DNA of 64,000 nucleotides, taken from assembly GCA_018399635.1 (NCBI GenBank), contig JAGYOH010000006.1:1-64000 (forward strand). Direction: 5' to 3'. The position numbers and the translations under genes are program-made. Below the pieces are notes generated by a model. It did no database searches and had not been told where the DNA came from. It worked only from the letters and a program-made list of their open reading frames with translations. This stretch comes from Clostridia bacterium. GTDB taxonomy: Bacteria; Bacillota; Clostridia; Peptostreptococcales; Acidaminobacteraceae. Positions 48,027 to 58,598 of the stretch are shown here, one piece after another. How positions within the stretch are numbered: position 1 is the first letter of the stretch; each line of letters starts with the position of its first letter.

Positions 48027-49301
48027 ATGTTAGAGATGAAAAGATTGAGGAATGATTTTGAAGAGACGAAAAGACTGGTCATGATGAGGGGCAAGGGAGA
48101 TTTCGACATTGACCAGGTCCTGGTCCTGGATCAAAAGAGACGAGATCTCTTGCAACAGGTCGAGCAGATGAAAAACCAGCAGAATGTCCAATCCAAGGAA
48201 ATCCCGAAATTCAAGAAAGAAGGACGGGATGCGGGACCTCTCATGGAGGAACTCAAACAACTGTCGGAAAAGATCAAGGCCATTGATGAAGAGGTCAAGG
48301 AAGTCGACCTGGCCCTGAGAGACCTTCTGCTGGCGATTCCCAATGCGCCGAATCCACAGACCCCTGTGGGTGATACGGATGCGGACAACAAGGAGGTCAA
48401 AAAATGGTCGGAACCCACGACCTTCGATTTTGAGCCCCTGCCACACTGGGATCTGGGCGTGAATCTGGATATCCTTGATTTTGAGCGGGCTACGAAGATT
48501 GCCGGTGCCCGTTTCACGGTGTTGAAGGGCCTGGGGGCGAAGATGGAAAGAGCCCTGATCAACTTCATGCTCGACCTTCATACCAATGAGCACGGCTACT
48601 TTGAAATACTGCCCCCCTTCATGGTGAACCGGGATGCCATGATCGGGACGGGTCAGCTGCCGAAATTTGAAGACGACATGTTCCATGTGCCGGCAAAGGA
48701 CTTCTTCCTGGTGCCCACCGCCGAGGTGCCTTTGACGAATCTTTACATGAATGAAATCATCGACGGCGACCAGCTTCCCATCTATCATACCGCCTACACC
48801 CCTTGTTTCAGAAAGGAAGCGGGCAGTGCCGGGAGGGATACCCGGGGTCTGATCCGTCAGCATCAGTTCAACAAGGTCGAGCTGGTGAAGTTCGTCAAGC
48901 CGGAGGATTCCTATGATGAACTGGAAAGTCTTCTTGAAAATGCCGAAGAAGTCCTCAAAAGATTGAAGATTCCTTACCGGGTGGTCCAATTGTGCTCCGG
49001 AGACCTGACGGCCAGCAGTGCCAAAACCTATGATATCGAGGTGTGGATGCCCAGTTATGACCGCTACCTTGAAATCAGCTCCTGTTCCAACTTTGAAGGC
49101 TATCAGGCCAGACGTGCCAATATCCGCTACCGGGATACCGAGACCAAGAAGGTGGAGAATCTCCATACCCTCAACGGTTCAGGTCTCGCCGTGGGCAGGA
49201 CCCTTGCGGCCATCATAGAAAACTACCAGACCAGGGAGGGGACCATCCTGGTGCCTGAGGCCCTGGTGCCCTACATGGGTGGCATCAAGGAAATCAAGTA
49301 G
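48027..49301 (+). CDS. serS: Seryl-tRNA synthetase
   Basis: The ATG at 48027 has GGAGG eight bases upstream, giving 424 residues. An N-terminal coiled-coil arm (about 25-105) is followed by a class II core with [21 protein letters not shown] and [13 protein letters not shown]. It is controlled by the T-box leader just upstream. Confidence 0.97.
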   Translation: MLEMKRLRNDFEETKRLVMMRGKGDFDIDQVLVLDQKRRDLLQQVEQMKNQQNVQSKEIPKFKKEGRDAGPLMEELKQLSEKIKAIDEEVKEVDLALRDLLLAIPNAPNPQTPVGDTDADNKEVKKWSEPTTFDFEPLPHWDLGVNLDILDFERATKIAGARFTVLKGLGAKMERALINFMLDLHTNEHGYFEILPPFMVNRDAMIGTGQLPKFEDDMFHVPAKDFFLVPTAEVPLTNLYMNEIIDGDQLPIYHTAYTPCFRKEAGSAGRDTRGLIRQHQFNKVELVKFVKPEDSYDELESLLENAEEVLKRLKIPYRVVQLCSGDLTASSAKTYDIEVWMPSYDRYLEISSCSNFEGYQARRANIRYRDTETKKVENLHTLNGSGLAVGRTLAAIIENYQTREGTILVPEALVPYMGGIKEIK

Positions 49302-49310
49302 GAGAAGATG

Positions 49311-51005
49311 ATGGAATTCAGCGAAATTGAATATCAAAGACCGGATGTAGAAAAATTGAAAGAAGAGATTTCCCGGGGAATAGAGGCCATGAAAGAGGCG
49401 ACGGGTGCGGAGGAGCAGAATCAGTGGATTACCCGGATCAACCGCCTCAGAAGAAGCTATGACACCATGGAGAACCTTTGCTACATCCGTCATACCATTG
49501 ATACCAAGGACGGGTTTTACGATGAAGAACAGGAGTTTTTCGACCGGACAGGCCCGGAGATGACGGGAATCGTCCAACGTTTTTATCAGGTGATTTTCGA
49601 CTCTGAATACCTTGATGCACTCAAAAACTACAGGCCAAGGCAGTTCTTCGACCTTGCCGGGACCAGGCTCAATCTCTTCAAGGAGGAGATTGTGGAGGAA
49701 ATGCAAAGAGAGAATCAGCTGGTCAGTGCTTACGACAAGGTCATCGCATCGGCTGATATCGACTTTGATGGAAAAAAATTGTCCCTGGCCCAGCTCGGGC
49801 CCTACCTGACCCACCAGGACCGTGAGACCAGAAAAGCCTCCCATGAAGCCTTCAGTGGTTTCATGGCTTCAAGGGAGGCTGAACTCGACGGCATCTTCGA
49901 TGAACTGGTTCAATTGAGACACCGGATGGCCCTCAAGCTGGGCTACCGGAATTTTGTGGGCCTGGGCTACGACAGACTGGGCAGGACCGATTACTCTTCT
50001 GTGGAGGTGGCGGAATTCCGGGAGGCGGTTTATCGGGAAATCACTCCCCTGAGCAATACCTTGATGAAGAGGCAGCAAGAAAGGATCGGGGTGGACCGCC
50101 TGCTGTATTACGATCTTAATTTTGCCTTCGAATCAGGCAATCCGAAACCTCATGGGGAGGCCGACGAGATTGTGGAAAGCGCTTTTGAGATGTATAATGA
50201 ATTGTCCCGGGAAACAAGGGATTTTTTCAAGCGCATGAAGGAGGGCCGCTTCATGGACCTCACGGCGAAAAAATCCAAGGCTGCCGGCGGTTACTGTACC
50301 TTCCTCAAGGATATCGGGATGCCCTTCATATTTTCCAATTTCAACGGGACCCATTCAGATGTTTCCGTACTCACCCATGAATTCGGTCATGCCTTTCAGG
50401 TGTATTCCGGTAGAAATATCGAGGAATTGGAGTTGATCTGGCCGACCTATGAGGCGGCGGAAATCTTCTCCATGGGAATGGAATTCACGACCTGGCCCTG
50501 GATGGAAAAATTTTTCGGTGACGATGAGGAAAGATTCAGGTTCCTGCAACTTCAAAACGCCTTGACCTTCATCCCCTATGGCGCTGCAGTGGATGAATTC
50601 CAGCATCAAATCTACGAAAATCCTCAGATGTCCCCTTCTCAGAGAAAGCAGATCTGGCGGGGGATTGAAAAGAAATACATGCCCTATATTGACTACGGCT
50701 CCAACGAGTACCTTGAAGGCGGGAGCTTCTGGCATAAACAGGGCCATATCTTCCAGGTGCCCTTCTATTACATTGATTACGCCCTGGCTCAAATCTCGGC
50801 CTTTGAGCTGCTTCATAAATACCAAAAGGATCCCGGGGCTGCCTGGCAGGATTATATGAACATGTGTCATGTTTCCGGGAGCAGGTCCTATACCGGGATA
50901 CTCAAAGAGGGAGGGCTTTCAAATCCCTTTGTGAGTGACCATATCAGGAGCATCATCAAGGACATCGAAAGCACCATGAGTGGATTTGATACGAGGAAGT
51001 TCTAA
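49311..51005 (+). CDS. M3-family oligoendopeptidase (PepF-like)
   Basis: The protein has 564 residues from the ATG at 49311 after AGGAGAAG. The zinc metallopeptidase motif [11 protein letters not shown] and the downstream glutamate in [14 protein letters not shown] are present. It is cytoplasmic, with no signal peptide. M3 enzymes cut short peptides. It lies between serS and glnS with only small gaps, so it may share the T-box-controlled transcript. Confidence 0.92.
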   Translation: MEFSEIEYQRPDVEKLKEEISRGIEAMKEATGAEEQNQWITRINRLRRSYDTMENLCYIRHTIDTKDGFYDEEQEFFDRTGPEMTGIVQRFYQVIFDSEYLDALKNYRPRQFFDLAGTRLNLFKEEIVEEMQRENQLVSAYDKVIASADIDFDGKKLSLAQLGPYLTHQDRETRKASHEAFSGFMASREAELDGIFDELVQLRHRMALKLGYRNFVGLGYDRLGRTDYSSVEVAEFREAVYREITPLSNTLMKRQQERIGVDRLLYYDLNFAFESGNPKPHGEADEIVESAFEMYNELSRETRDFFKRMKEGRFMDLTAKKSKAAGGYCTFLKDIGMPFIFSNFNGTHSDVSVLTHEFGHAFQVYSGRNIEELELIWPTYEAAEIFSMGMEFTTWPWMEKFFGDDEERFRFLQLQNALTFIPYGAAVDEFQHQIYENPQMSPSQRKQIWRGIEKKYMPYIDYGSNEYLEGGSFWHKQGHIFQVPFYYIDYALAQISAFELLHKYQKDPGAAWQDYMNMCHVSGSRSYTGILKEGGLSNPFVSDHIRSIIKDIESTMSGFDTRKF

Positions 51006-51027
51006 TAACAAAGAGAGGTGCAAATCT

Positions 51028-52677
51028 ATGGAGGATCATAAAGGACCATCCAATTTCATTAAAAAAATCATTGTCGACGACATCGAACAGGGAAAACACC
51101 AGACCATCGTCACCAGGTTTCCCCCGGAACCCAACGGTTATCTGCATATCGGTCATGCCAAGGCCATCGTGATCAATTTCGATCTTGCCGATGAATTTGA
51201 CGGCAGAACCAATCTTCGCTTCGATGACACCAATCCGGAGAAGGAGGATGAGGAATACGTCGAATCCATAAAGACTGACATCCTGTGGCTGGGCTATCAG
51301 TGGGACCGGCTTTTCTACGCCTCGGACTACTTCGAGGAGATGTATCAAAGAGCCATGAAACTGGTGGAGAAGGGTCTTGCCTATGTGGATGATTCCGATG
51401 CCCAGACCATTTCCATGGAGAGAGGTACCTTGACCGGGCCCGGGGTGGAAAGTGCTTACAGAGCCAGGAGCATCGAGGAAAACAAGAGACTTTTTGAAGG
51501 GATGCGTGCCGGAGAATTCGAGGACGGGGCCCGGGTGCTCAGAGCCAGAATCGACATGAACAGTCCCAATATGAACCTGCGGGATCCGGTGATCTACCGC
51601 ATCGCCCACAGGACCCATCATCAGACCGGGGACCAGTGGTGCATCTATCCCATGTACGATTTCGCCCATCCCCTTGAAGATGCCATCGAAGGCATCACTC
51701 ATTCCTTGTGTTCCCTTGAATTTGAGGATCATCGGCCCCTCTACGACTGGTTCGTCAAGCACTGTGAGATGGAGGCGGTTCCGAGACAGATCGAATTCGC
51801 CCGGCTTGAGATGACCAACACCGTCATGAGCAAGCGGAAGCTCAAGCTCTTGGTGGATGAAGGCATCGTGGACGGCTGGGATGATCCGAGGCTGCCCACT
51901 ATTTCGGGTCTGAGAAGAAGAGGTTTCACCCCCGATGCCATCAAGAACTTCGCCCGGGCCATCGGTGTGTCCAAGAGCAACAGTCTCATCGACTATCAGA
52001 TGCTGGAGCACTTTGTTCGTGAGGATCTGAAGCTCAAGGCCCCCCGAACCATGGCGGTGATCAATCCCCTGAAGGTGACCATCACCAACTATCCCGAGGG
52101 TGGGATTGAATGGCTTGAAGCCGAGAACAATCCTGAAAACGATGCCCTTGGTTCACGAAAAATCCCCTTCTCCAGGGTGATTTACATCGAAAAAGAGGAT
52201 TTCGCCCTTGAGCCGCCCCACAAATGGAAGCGTCTGGCACCGGGACTTGAGGTGCGGCTTCGAAACGCCTATTTCATCAAATGTGTGGATACCCTGCTGG
52301 ATGACCAAGGGGAGGTGGCGGAGCTGCTGTGCACCTATGATCCCGTGACCAAAAGCGGGAGTGGTTTCAATGACAGAAAACCCAACGGGACAATCCATTG
52401 GGTGGAATCGTCTCAAGGGACTCCGGCTCAGTTCAGAATGTACGAACCCATCATCCTGGATGAGGACGAAGAGAACACCGACAAGGATTTTCTTGAGAGA
52501 ATCAACGAGAACTCCCTGGTCATCGCCAAGGGTTATGTGGAAGCCGGCATCAAGGACGCTCCTCCCCTCGCCCATTTTCAATTCATCCGAAACGGCTTCT
52601 TTTCAAAGGATTCCAAGGAAACAGGAGGTCTCGTCTTCAACCGGACGGTTTCCCTGAAGAGTTCCTTCAAGCTTTAA
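51028..52677 (+). CDS. glnS: Glutaminyl-tRNA synthetase
   Basis: The ATG at 51028 follows GAGAGG and gives 549 residues. The HIGH motif is [11 protein letters not shown] and the KMSKS-like motif is VMSKRKL. FRFDDTNP-type ([16 protein letters not shown]) and the C-terminal anticodon domain place it in the GlnRS branch rather than GluRS. GlnRS is uncommon in Firmicutes, most of which use GatCAB; some Clostridia have both. Confidence 0.94.
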   Translation: MEDHKGPSNFIKKIIVDDIEQGKHQTIVTRFPPEPNGYLHIGHAKAIVINFDLADEFDGRTNLRFDDTNPEKEDEEYVESIKTDILWLGYQWDRLFYASDYFEEMYQRAMKLVEKGLAYVDDSDAQTISMERGTLTGPGVESAYRARSIEENKRLFEGMRAGEFEDGARVLRARIDMNSPNMNLRDPVIYRIAHRTHHQTGDQWCIYPMYDFAHPLEDAIEGITHSLCSLEFEDHRPLYDWFVKHCEMEAVPRQIEFARLEMTNTVMSKRKLKLLVDEGIVDGWDDPRLPTISGLRRRGFTPDAIKNFARAIGVSKSNSLIDYQMLEHFVREDLKLKAPRTMAVINPLKVTITNYPEGGIEWLEAENNPENDALGSRKIPFSRVIYIEKEDFALEPPHKWKRLAPGLEVRLRNAYFIKCVDTLLDDQGEVAELLCTYDPVTKSGSGFNDRKPNGTIHWVESSQGTPAQFRMYEPIILDEDEENTDKDFLERINENSLVIAKGYVEAGIKDAPPLAHFQFIRNGFFSKDSKETGGLVFNRTVSLKSSFKL

Positions 52678-52682
52678 TAGAA

Positions 52683-52712
52683 AAAGCGGTGTTTCTTTTG
52701 AAACACCGCTTT
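52683..52712. terminator. Bidirectional terminator after glnS
   Basis: A 13-bp stem AAAGCGGTGTTTC (52683-52695) with GAAACACCGCTTT (52700-52712) around TTTT. The T-run is better on the minus strand, serving the converging aminotransferase gene. Confidence 0.82.
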
Positions 52713-52719
52713 CGCCTGT

Positions 52720-53898
52720 CTAGAAGGAATTGATATAGTCCTTGAGGGCCTGGATGCCGGCCTCTATGGTGGCCATGTCGGTGGCATAGGACATTCTCAT
52801 GAAGTCGTCATTGCCGAAGGCGATCCCGGGGACGTAGGCCACCCGGTGTTTTTCCAACAGATCGTCGCAGACACGAAGGGAAAGACTTTCCTCCTGAGGA
52901 AATCTATCCCGGAATGAACTGATGTCGATGAAAAAGTAGAAGGCTCCCTGGGGTTCGATGACAGAAACCTCCGGAATTTCACTGAAGAGTTCCAGGAGGC
53001 GGTCTCTTCTTTGCCAGTAGGTTTTCAGCATGGAGGCGGTTTCCTCCTCGGTGCTTTCCAGAGCGGCCAGGGCCGCCCACTGGGAAATCGTGCTGGGATG
53101 GGAAACAAGATGACCCTGGATGCTGGTCATGGCCTTGGCCAGTTCAAGATTGGTGGCGGTATAGCCGATTCGCCAGCCGGTCATTGAAGCCGATTTGGAA
53201 AGACCGTTGACAGTGATGGTGTTTTCATAGGCTTCCTTGGAAATCGATGCGATGGATACGAATTCATGCCCGAAATTGATCTTCTCATAGATTTCGTCCG
53301 CCAGGATGTAGATGCCCTTTTCCACAGCCACAGCCACGAGGGCTTCGAGTTCCTTTCTCGTGTACATGGCACCGGTGGGGTTGGAGGGATTGGTGATGAA
53401 GATGATTTTGGTCCTGGGCGTGATGGCGGCTGAAAATTCCTCGGGTGTGATTTTGAAATGATTCTCCTTTTTCGTTTCAACGGGGACGGGCACCCCGCCC
53501 ACGAGTTTGACCATTTCGGGATAGCTGACCCAGTAGGGAATGGGGATGATGACTTCGTCCTGGGGATTGAGGATGGCCATCAGGGTATTGGTGATGGAGT
53601 GCTTGGCCCCCGAAGATACCACGATCTGGTCGGCTGAATAGTCGAGTTGATTGTCGGCCTTGAGCTTGTCGGCAATGGCCTGCCTGAGTTCAAGGACCCC
53701 CGCCGGATTATCGTACTTGGTTTTATTTTCATGGATCGCCTTGATGGCGGCTTCCTTGACATTTTCAGGGGTGGGAAAATCAGGTTCGCCGACTCCGAGG
53801 TTGATCACCTCGATGCCTTCCCGCTTCAGGGCCTTCACCTTGGTGGTGATGCCGACGGTATAGGACGGGGTTATTTTGGAAATTCTTTCACAAAGCAT
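52720..53898 (-). CDS. Class I aminotransferase (aspartate aminotransferase-like)
   Basis: The ATG at 53898 follows GAGGAGG and gives 392 residues. The fold-type I pattern is clear: LGVGEPDFPTPENVKEAA, YWVSYPEMVKL, NPSNPTGAMYTR and the PLP lysine in NGLSKSASMTGWRIGY. Close relatives are aspartate or aromatic aminotransferases; the exact substrate cannot be fixed here. Confidence 0.92.
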   Translation of the reverse strand: MLCERISKITPSYTVGITTKVKALKREGIEVINLGVGEPDFPTPENVKEAAIKAIHENKTKYDNPAGVLELRQAIADKLKADNQLDYSADQIVVSSGAKHSITNTLMAILNPQDEVIIPIPYWVSYPEMVKLVGGVPVPVETKKENHFKITPEEFSAAITPRTKIIFITNPSNPTGAMYTRKELEALVAVAVEKGIYILADEIYEKINFGHEFVSIASISKEAYENTITVNGLSKSASMTGWRIGYTATNLELAKAMTSIQGHLVSHPSTISQWAALAALESTEEETASMLKTYWQRRDRLLELFSEIPEVSVIEPQGAFYFFIDISSFRDRFPQEESLSLRVCDDLLEKHRVAYVPGIAFGNDDFMRMSYATDMATIEAGIQALKDYINSF

Positions 53899-53981
53899 AA
53901 GATTCCTCCTCGATATAGGGTTATCAATCATTTTATGATAGAATAATTACACTAGAAATTATAACAGATAAGAGGCTGAAA

Positions 53982-54485
53982 ATGGGGAAAACTTCAAGAA
54001 AAAAATTTGATTCAAGCGGTGTAAGCTATATGAAAGTGGGCCTGGCCCTGGTGCTGATCGTGGTCGTCATGGACTACAGCATTGCCCTCCTGCAGGATTA
54101 CAATCCCTATCTGGCGAGCTGGGTGGGGTTGGGTATCGTGGCCCTGGGGATGCTCTACCTGTACCATACGATTTTCTATGCCATGGCCCAGTACGTCTAC
54201 AAAATCATCTACAGTGACCTGATCATTGAACGGGTGATCAGCAAGACCAACCATACCACCTACAGTGTCGATTTCAAATGCATCAGAAAGTTCGTGCCCT
54301 ACATGGACATGAAAGAGGGTATCAAGATCAAAAGAAGGAATCACTTTGTCAAGAACAGGAACAAGAATGAATGGTATTTTTTGGAGTTCACAAAGGATGA
54401 TGAGACAATCAGGCTGGTGATCGAACCCGGCCGGGATATGGCCAAAACCATCAAGGAAAGGTTGACGGATCATGAGAATTCATGA
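53982..54485 (+). CDS. Membrane protein of unknown function
   Basis: The 167-residue protein has two membrane helices (about 17-38 and 46-70) and a soluble, basic C-terminal part (KEGIKIKRRNHFVKNRNKNEW). Its start follows AGAGGCTGAAA. It overlaps the start of the decarboxylase by 14 bp, so the two are coupled. I do not recognise a family. Confidence 0.75.
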   Translation: MGKTSRKKFDSSGVSYMKVGLALVLIVVVMDYSIALLQDYNPYLASWVGLGIVALGMLYLYHTIFYAMAQYVYKIIYSDLIIERVISKTNHTTYSVDFKCIRKFVPYMDMKEGIKIKRRNHFVKNRNKNEWYFLEFTKDDETIRLVIEPGRDMAKTIKERLTDHENS

Positions 54486-55878
54486 AGGCCTTGAAAGAAT
54501 AGCCCATGAAAATCTGATCTCCTTCCACATGCCGGGCCACAAGAAGGGCAGACTGGTTCCCGATTCCCTCAAGGAAATCTATCGCCACGACATCACCGAG
54601 ATTCCGGGAGCGGACAATCTTCATGAAGCCACTGGCATCATCAGAGCCTCCCAGGAGGCGCTGAGGGATTATTACGGCAGCTTGAAGGCCTATTTTTTGG
54701 TGAATGGTTCCACCAGCGGCCTCTATGCCGCGATCATGGCCACGGCCAGGCCTTCAGAAACCCTCATCGTCTCAAGAGAAAGCCATCGCAGCATCTACAG
54801 TGCTCTGATGCTGGGCGGCATCAATGCCCGGTATCTCTATCCTGAAATCGATCCGGTCGCAGGAGCTTGTCAGGAGGTCACCCTGGAAAAAGTCAGGGAG
54901 GCCTTTGAAAGGTATCCCGAAGCCAAGGGACTGGTGCTGACAAGTCCGACCTTTCTTGGCATTCTGAGCCCTGTCAAGGAAATCGCCGCCTATCTCCATG
55001 GACTGGACAAGGTCCTGATCGTTGATGAGGCCCACGGTGCCCATCTCAAGATGATGGGTCAAAATCATCAAAGCAGTATTTTTGCTGGTGCGGATCTGGT
55101 CATCCATTCCCTTCACAAGACCCTGCCGGTATTGACCCAGGGTTCGGCCCTCCATTTGAATTCTGACCGGATTGATCGGGAACGCCTTGAAGAACTTCTC
55201 AACATCCACCAGACCTCTTCGCCTTCCTATGTCCTCATGGATTCCATGGACGAGGGACTCAGAATCATGGAGGAGGAGGGTCAGACCCTGGGCAGGGCCT
55301 TGATGGGTCACATCAGGAAATTCGAGGCCGGACTTCAGGGACACCCCTGCTTGAAATTGATGACCCACCCCTGGCGGGACCTGACACGGCTGGTCCTGAT
55401 CAATGGTGAAAAGGCCACCATCGATTTCAACCGCCTGGAGAGTGTTTTGAGAAAAGAGTATGGAATTCAGGCGGAGTATTCCTATGACAAGGGTCTTGTG
55501 CTGATTACCACGATTGCAAATACTCAAGGTGATTTCGACGGCCTCATGAAGGCGCTTTGGGAGATTGATTTCAGTCAACTGCTAAATACCGGGGAGTATG
55601 GTACAATAAAGTATATCAGACCCGAGAAGAACCTCAGCCTTCGCGAGGCTTTTTACCGGGACAAACAGTGGATTCCCCTTTCAAAGGCCCGGGGATATAC
55701 TTCCGCACGCATGATCATACCCTATCCGCCTGGAATTCCCTTGATTGCACCGGGGGAGGTTTTTTCTTCAGATATCATTGAAAGAATCCATGAGATGGCA
55801 GGGTTCAACTACAATATTCTAGGAATCAAAGAAGAGGACCATCACCACTGGGTGGCGGTGGTCAAGGAGGAAAACTGA
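54472..55878 (+). CDS. Orn/Lys/Arg decarboxylase family protein
   Basis: The 468-residue PLP enzyme has FHMPGHKKGRL at the N-terminus, VDEAHGAHL and the PLP lysine in SLHKTLPVLTQGSALH. It resembles the short Gram-positive branch (YaaO/SpeA-like), which in Bacillus lies near holB and ricT as here. The substrate (arginine, lysine or ornithine) cannot be told from sequence alone. Confidence 0.9.
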   Translation: MRIHEGLERIAHENLISFHMPGHKKGRLVPDSLKEIYRHDITEIPGADNLHEATGIIRASQEALRDYYGSLKAYFLVNGSTSGLYAAIMATARPSETLIVSRESHRSIYSALMLGGINARYLYPEIDPVAGACQEVTLEKVREAFERYPEAKGLVLTSPTFLGILSPVKEIAAYLHGLDKVLIVDEAHGAHLKMMGQNHQSSIFAGADLVIHSLHKTLPVLTQGSALHLNSDRIDRERLEELLNIHQTSSPSYVLMDSMDEGLRIMEEEGQTLGRALMGHIRKFEAGLQGHPCLKLMTHPWRDLTRLVLINGEKATIDFNRLESVLRKEYGIQAEYSYDKGLVLITTIANTQGDFDGLMKALWEIDFSQLLNTGEYGTIKYIRPEKNLSLREAFYRDKQWIPLSKARGYTSARMIIPYPPGIPLIAPGEVFSSDIIERIHEMAGFNYNILGIKEEDHHHWVAVVKEEN

Positions 55879-55879
55879 T

Positions 55880-56434
55880 TTGGCAAAAGAGATTTTCGAG
55901 TGGCTCAAGTCCATTGCATTCGCTTTGGTCATTGTCCTGATATTCAATGTGTTTTTCGGCATTACAACAGTCTACAACACCTCCATGGTGCCCACCCTTG
56001 TGGAGGGGAACATGGTGTTCATCAGCAAAATCGCCGGCATCTCCCATGGGGATATCATCACCTTTGAGACGGACATCACCTTATCCCAGACCGATTTGAA
56101 TACCCTGAGTCCCATCAAAAGACTCTTCGTCAGCGAAGAAACCCATAAAAATCTGATCAAGCGGGTGGTGGGGATGCCCGGGGACAAGGTGGATATCACC
56201 GAGGGCAGGGTCTACGTGAATGATGTCCTCATCCTTGAGGATTATATCAATTCCAATACCAACGGGGAAACCCACATCACGGTGGTTCCCGAGGACCAGT
56301 TTTTTGTAATGGGTGACAACCGCCTGGTCAGTCTGGATTCCCGCAGTGAGATTATCGGCCTTGTGGAGAAGGACCGGATCATCGGTGTGGCGGTTTTCAG
56401 ATTCTGGCCGATTTTTGACATGACTCTTCTATAG
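55880..56434 (+). CDS. lepB: Type I signal peptidase
   Basis: The 184-residue protein starts at TTG after AGGAGGAAAACTGAT. One N-terminal membrane helix (about 9-30) precedes the catalytic Ser in NTSMVPTL and the Lys in LIKRVVGMPGDKV, followed by FVMGDNRLVSLDSR. It cuts secretory signal peptides outside the membrane. It follows the decarboxylase with no gap. Confidence 0.93.
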   Translation: MAKEIFEWLKSIAFALVIVLIFNVFFGITTVYNTSMVPTLVEGNMVFISKIAGISHGDIITFETDITLSQTDLNTLSPIKRLFVSEETHKNLIKRVVGMPGDKVDITEGRVYVNDVLILEDYINSNTNGETHITVVPEDQFFVMGDNRLVSLDSRSEIIGLVEKDRIIGVAVFRFWPIFDMTLL

Positions 56435-56446
56435 GGGGGAAATGAA

Positions 56447-56770
56447 ATGAAAATGATTCTAGCCATCGTCCACGATGAAGATTCCCACAATCTCATCAAG
56501 GAACTCTCTGAAAAGGATTTTGGCGTGACAAAGCTTTCTTCCACCGGGGGTTTTTTGAAAATGGGTAACACGACCCTCTTGATCGGTGTGGCGGCCAGGC
56601 AGGTGCAGGAGGTTCTGGCAATCATTGAAGAGACCTGCAAGACCCATCGGGAAATGGTATCACCCACGCCCATCATGGGGGATACCGGTTACGTTCCGAT
56701 TCCCATGGAGGTCAAGGTGGGAGGGGCTACGGTGTTTGTTCTCGATGTGGCGGAGCACTATAAATACTGA
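56447..56770 (+). CDS. darA: Cyclic-di-AMP receptor DarA/PstA-like
   Basis: The 107-residue PII-like protein has KLSSTGGFLKMGNTTLLIG and the C-terminal GGATVFVLDVAEHYKY, as in DarA (DUF970). The family binds cyclic-di-AMP; the output is unknown. It ends 1 base into holB, in the conserved tmk-darA-holB-ricT neighbourhood. Confidence 0.92.
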   Translation: MKMILAIVHDEDSHNLIKELSEKDFGVTKLSSTGGFLKMGNTTLLIGVAARQVQEVLAIIEETCKTHREMVSPTPIMGDTGYVPIPMEVKVGGATVFVLDVAEHYKY

Positions 56771-57780
56771 TGCCTGAGGAAATTTTCGAGGGCATCCTGG
56801 GACACGGGGATCAAAAACTGGAGATTCTGAAACAGATGAAGGAAGGGAAAATATCCCATGCCTACATCTTTGAAGGGATACAGGGTATCGGCAAGAGTCT
56901 GCTTGCAAGGGCCTTCGCCCGGGGTATTCTCTGTGACGCATCGGTGTTTTCCTGCGGTGAATGCAGGTCCTGTCGGTGGTTTCAGGCGGGGACCCACCCG
57001 GACTATTTTGAAGTGGTGGAAGAAAAGTCCATCAAGGTCAAGAATATCCTGGAGCTTTCTGAATTCTTGAGAACAAAGCCCCTGCTCAGCCGCCACAAGG
57101 TGGTCTTTATCAAGGATGCCCATACCATGACCGAAGGGGCCCAGAACAAGCTGCTCAAGGTGTTTGAAAATCCCCCGGCTTATGTGGTGATCATATTGAG
57201 TGTGGACAATGTGGACCTTGTCCTGGACACGGTGCTTTCCAGGGGTTATCGGATCCACTTCAAAGAGCTTGATGAAGGGGCTATTGACACCTTCCTCAAG
57301 GCCAACTACCCCTTGAGTCAAGAGGAACGGCGTTATTTTGTGAAATTTTCCCAGGGTTCCATGCTCAAGGCCAGGGAAATCGCACAATCAACGGATTCAG
57401 GGACCATGATCGGCTATCCCGAGCAGATTTTCAACCATGTCATCAACAAGGAGACCTACCAGCTGCTCAAGCTGGCCCGTGGGGTGTCGTCAATCCCCGA
57501 TTTGATTGAATATTTGTTGACTTGGATAAGAGATATCAGTATATTAAAGGAAAGTCCAGGTACCGGGGTCTTCAATGAGAGCCGTCTGGCGGTTCTGAGA
57601 ACGCAGTCCCTGCAGCTGGACACCCCTTTGTTGATGGGATTTGCTGAAATTCTGGAAAAGGGAAAAAGAATGATTGCCAGCAATATCAATCCAGTAGTCA
57701 GTTTTAACTACTGTTTATTGAAGATACAGGAGGAATATGATGAGTACAGTAGTCGGAGTGAGATTCAAAAAGGCCGGTAA
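56770..57780 (+). CDS. holB: DNA polymerase III delta-prime subunit
   Basis: The 336-residue AAA+ clamp-loader protein has EGIQGIGKSLLARAFA as its P-loop and a four-cysteine zinc module within CDASVFSCGECRSCRWF. It is part of the clamp loader. It overlaps darA and ricT. Confidence 0.9.
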   Translation: MPEEIFEGILGHGDQKLEILKQMKEGKISHAYIFEGIQGIGKSLLARAFARGILCDASVFSCGECRSCRWFQAGTHPDYFEVVEEKSIKVKNILELSEFLRTKPLLSRHKVVFIKDAHTMTEGAQNKLLKVFENPPAYVVIILSVDNVDLVLDTVLSRGYRIHFKELDEGAIDTFLKANYPLSQEERRYFVKFSQGSMLKAREIAQSTDSGTMIGYPEQIFNHVINKETYQLLKLARGVSSIPDLIEYLLTWIRDISILKESPGTGVFNESRLAVLRTQSLQLDTPLLMGFAEILEKGKRMIASNINPVVSFNYCLLKIQEEYDEYSSRSEIQKGR

Positions 57781-58561
57781 AATCTATTATTTCGATCCCA
57801 AGGGTCTGGACATCAAGCAGGATGATGCCGTGATCGTGGAGACCTCCCGGGGTCTCGAGTACGGCAAGGCCGTCATCCCCAAAAGAGAGATCGACGATAC
57901 CGAAATCATCCAGCCTCTAAAAAAAGTGATTCGAAAGAGTACGCCGGATGACGACTTGAAAAATACGGAGAACCAGTACAAGCAGCGGGATGCCTTCGGC
58001 ATCTGCCAGGAAAAAATAAAGAAGCATCGACTCGAGATGAAATTGATCGATGTGGAATACACCTTCGACAACAACAAAATCATTTTTTACTTTACGGCGG
58101 ATGGCAGAATCGATTTCAGAGAATTGGTCAAGGATCTTGCCGGAATTTTCAGAACCCGGATTGAACTCAGACAAATCGGAGTCAGGGATGAAGCCAAGAT
58201 TGTCAACGGCATCGGACAATGCGGTCTGCCCCTTTGCTGTGCCAACTGGCTGGGGGATTTTCAACCGGTTTCCATCAAAATGGCCAAGGACCAGAACCTT
58301 TCCCTGAGTCCGACAAAGATTTCCGGAATCTGCGGTCGCTTGATGTGCTGCCTCAAGTACGAGCATGAAACCTATGTCGAATTGAAGAAGGGACTCCCGG
58401 ACAAGGGCAAGTTCATCAACACCAAGAAAGGCAAGGGCAAGGTGATTGACGTGGACATCTTCTCCCAGAGGGTGCAGGTCTTGTATTTCTCGGACAAGGA
58501 AAATGAGGAAAACGAGGTTCAATGGTACTCCAAGGAGGAACTGAAAAAAATCAGAAAATGA
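57740..58561 (+). CDS. ricT: RicT (YaaT) PSP1-domain protein
   Basis: The start at 57740 follows GGAGGAATATG, giving 273 residues. The PSP1 domain has DPKGLDIKQDDAVIVETSRG and the cysteines CGLPLCC and CGRLMCC, which bind Fe-S in the RicAFT complex. That complex works with RNase Y on mRNA processing in Bacillus. It overlaps holB by 41 bp. Confidence 0.93.
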   Translation: MSTVVGVRFKKAGKIYYFDPKGLDIKQDDAVIVETSRGLEYGKAVIPKREIDDTEIIQPLKKVIRKSTPDDDLKNTENQYKQRDAFGICQEKIKKHRLEMKLIDVEYTFDNNKIIFYFTADGRIDFRELVKDLAGIFRTRIELRQIGVRDEAKIVNGIGQCGLPLCCANWLGDFQPVSIKMAKDQNLSLSPTKISGICGRLMCCLKYEHETYVELKKGLPDKGKFINTKKGKGKVIDVDIFSQRVQVLYFSDKENEENEVQWYSKEELKKIRK

Positions 58562-58588
58562 AGCTTCTCATTGCAGAAGCTTTTTTTT
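58561..58588 (+). terminator. Terminator/attenuator between ricT and trmN6-like gene
   Basis: AAGCTTCT (58561-58568) pairs with AGAAGCTT (58575-58582) and is followed by T residues. The next ribosome site starts right at the T-run, so the downstream genes depend on readthrough or another promoter. Confidence 0.75.
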
Positions 58589-58598
58589 GGAGGCGGAC

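Noticed and set aside
48030-49166. 378-codon frame antisense to serS
   Set aside because: It mirrors conserved class II synthetase sequence and has no ribosome site or recognisable domain.
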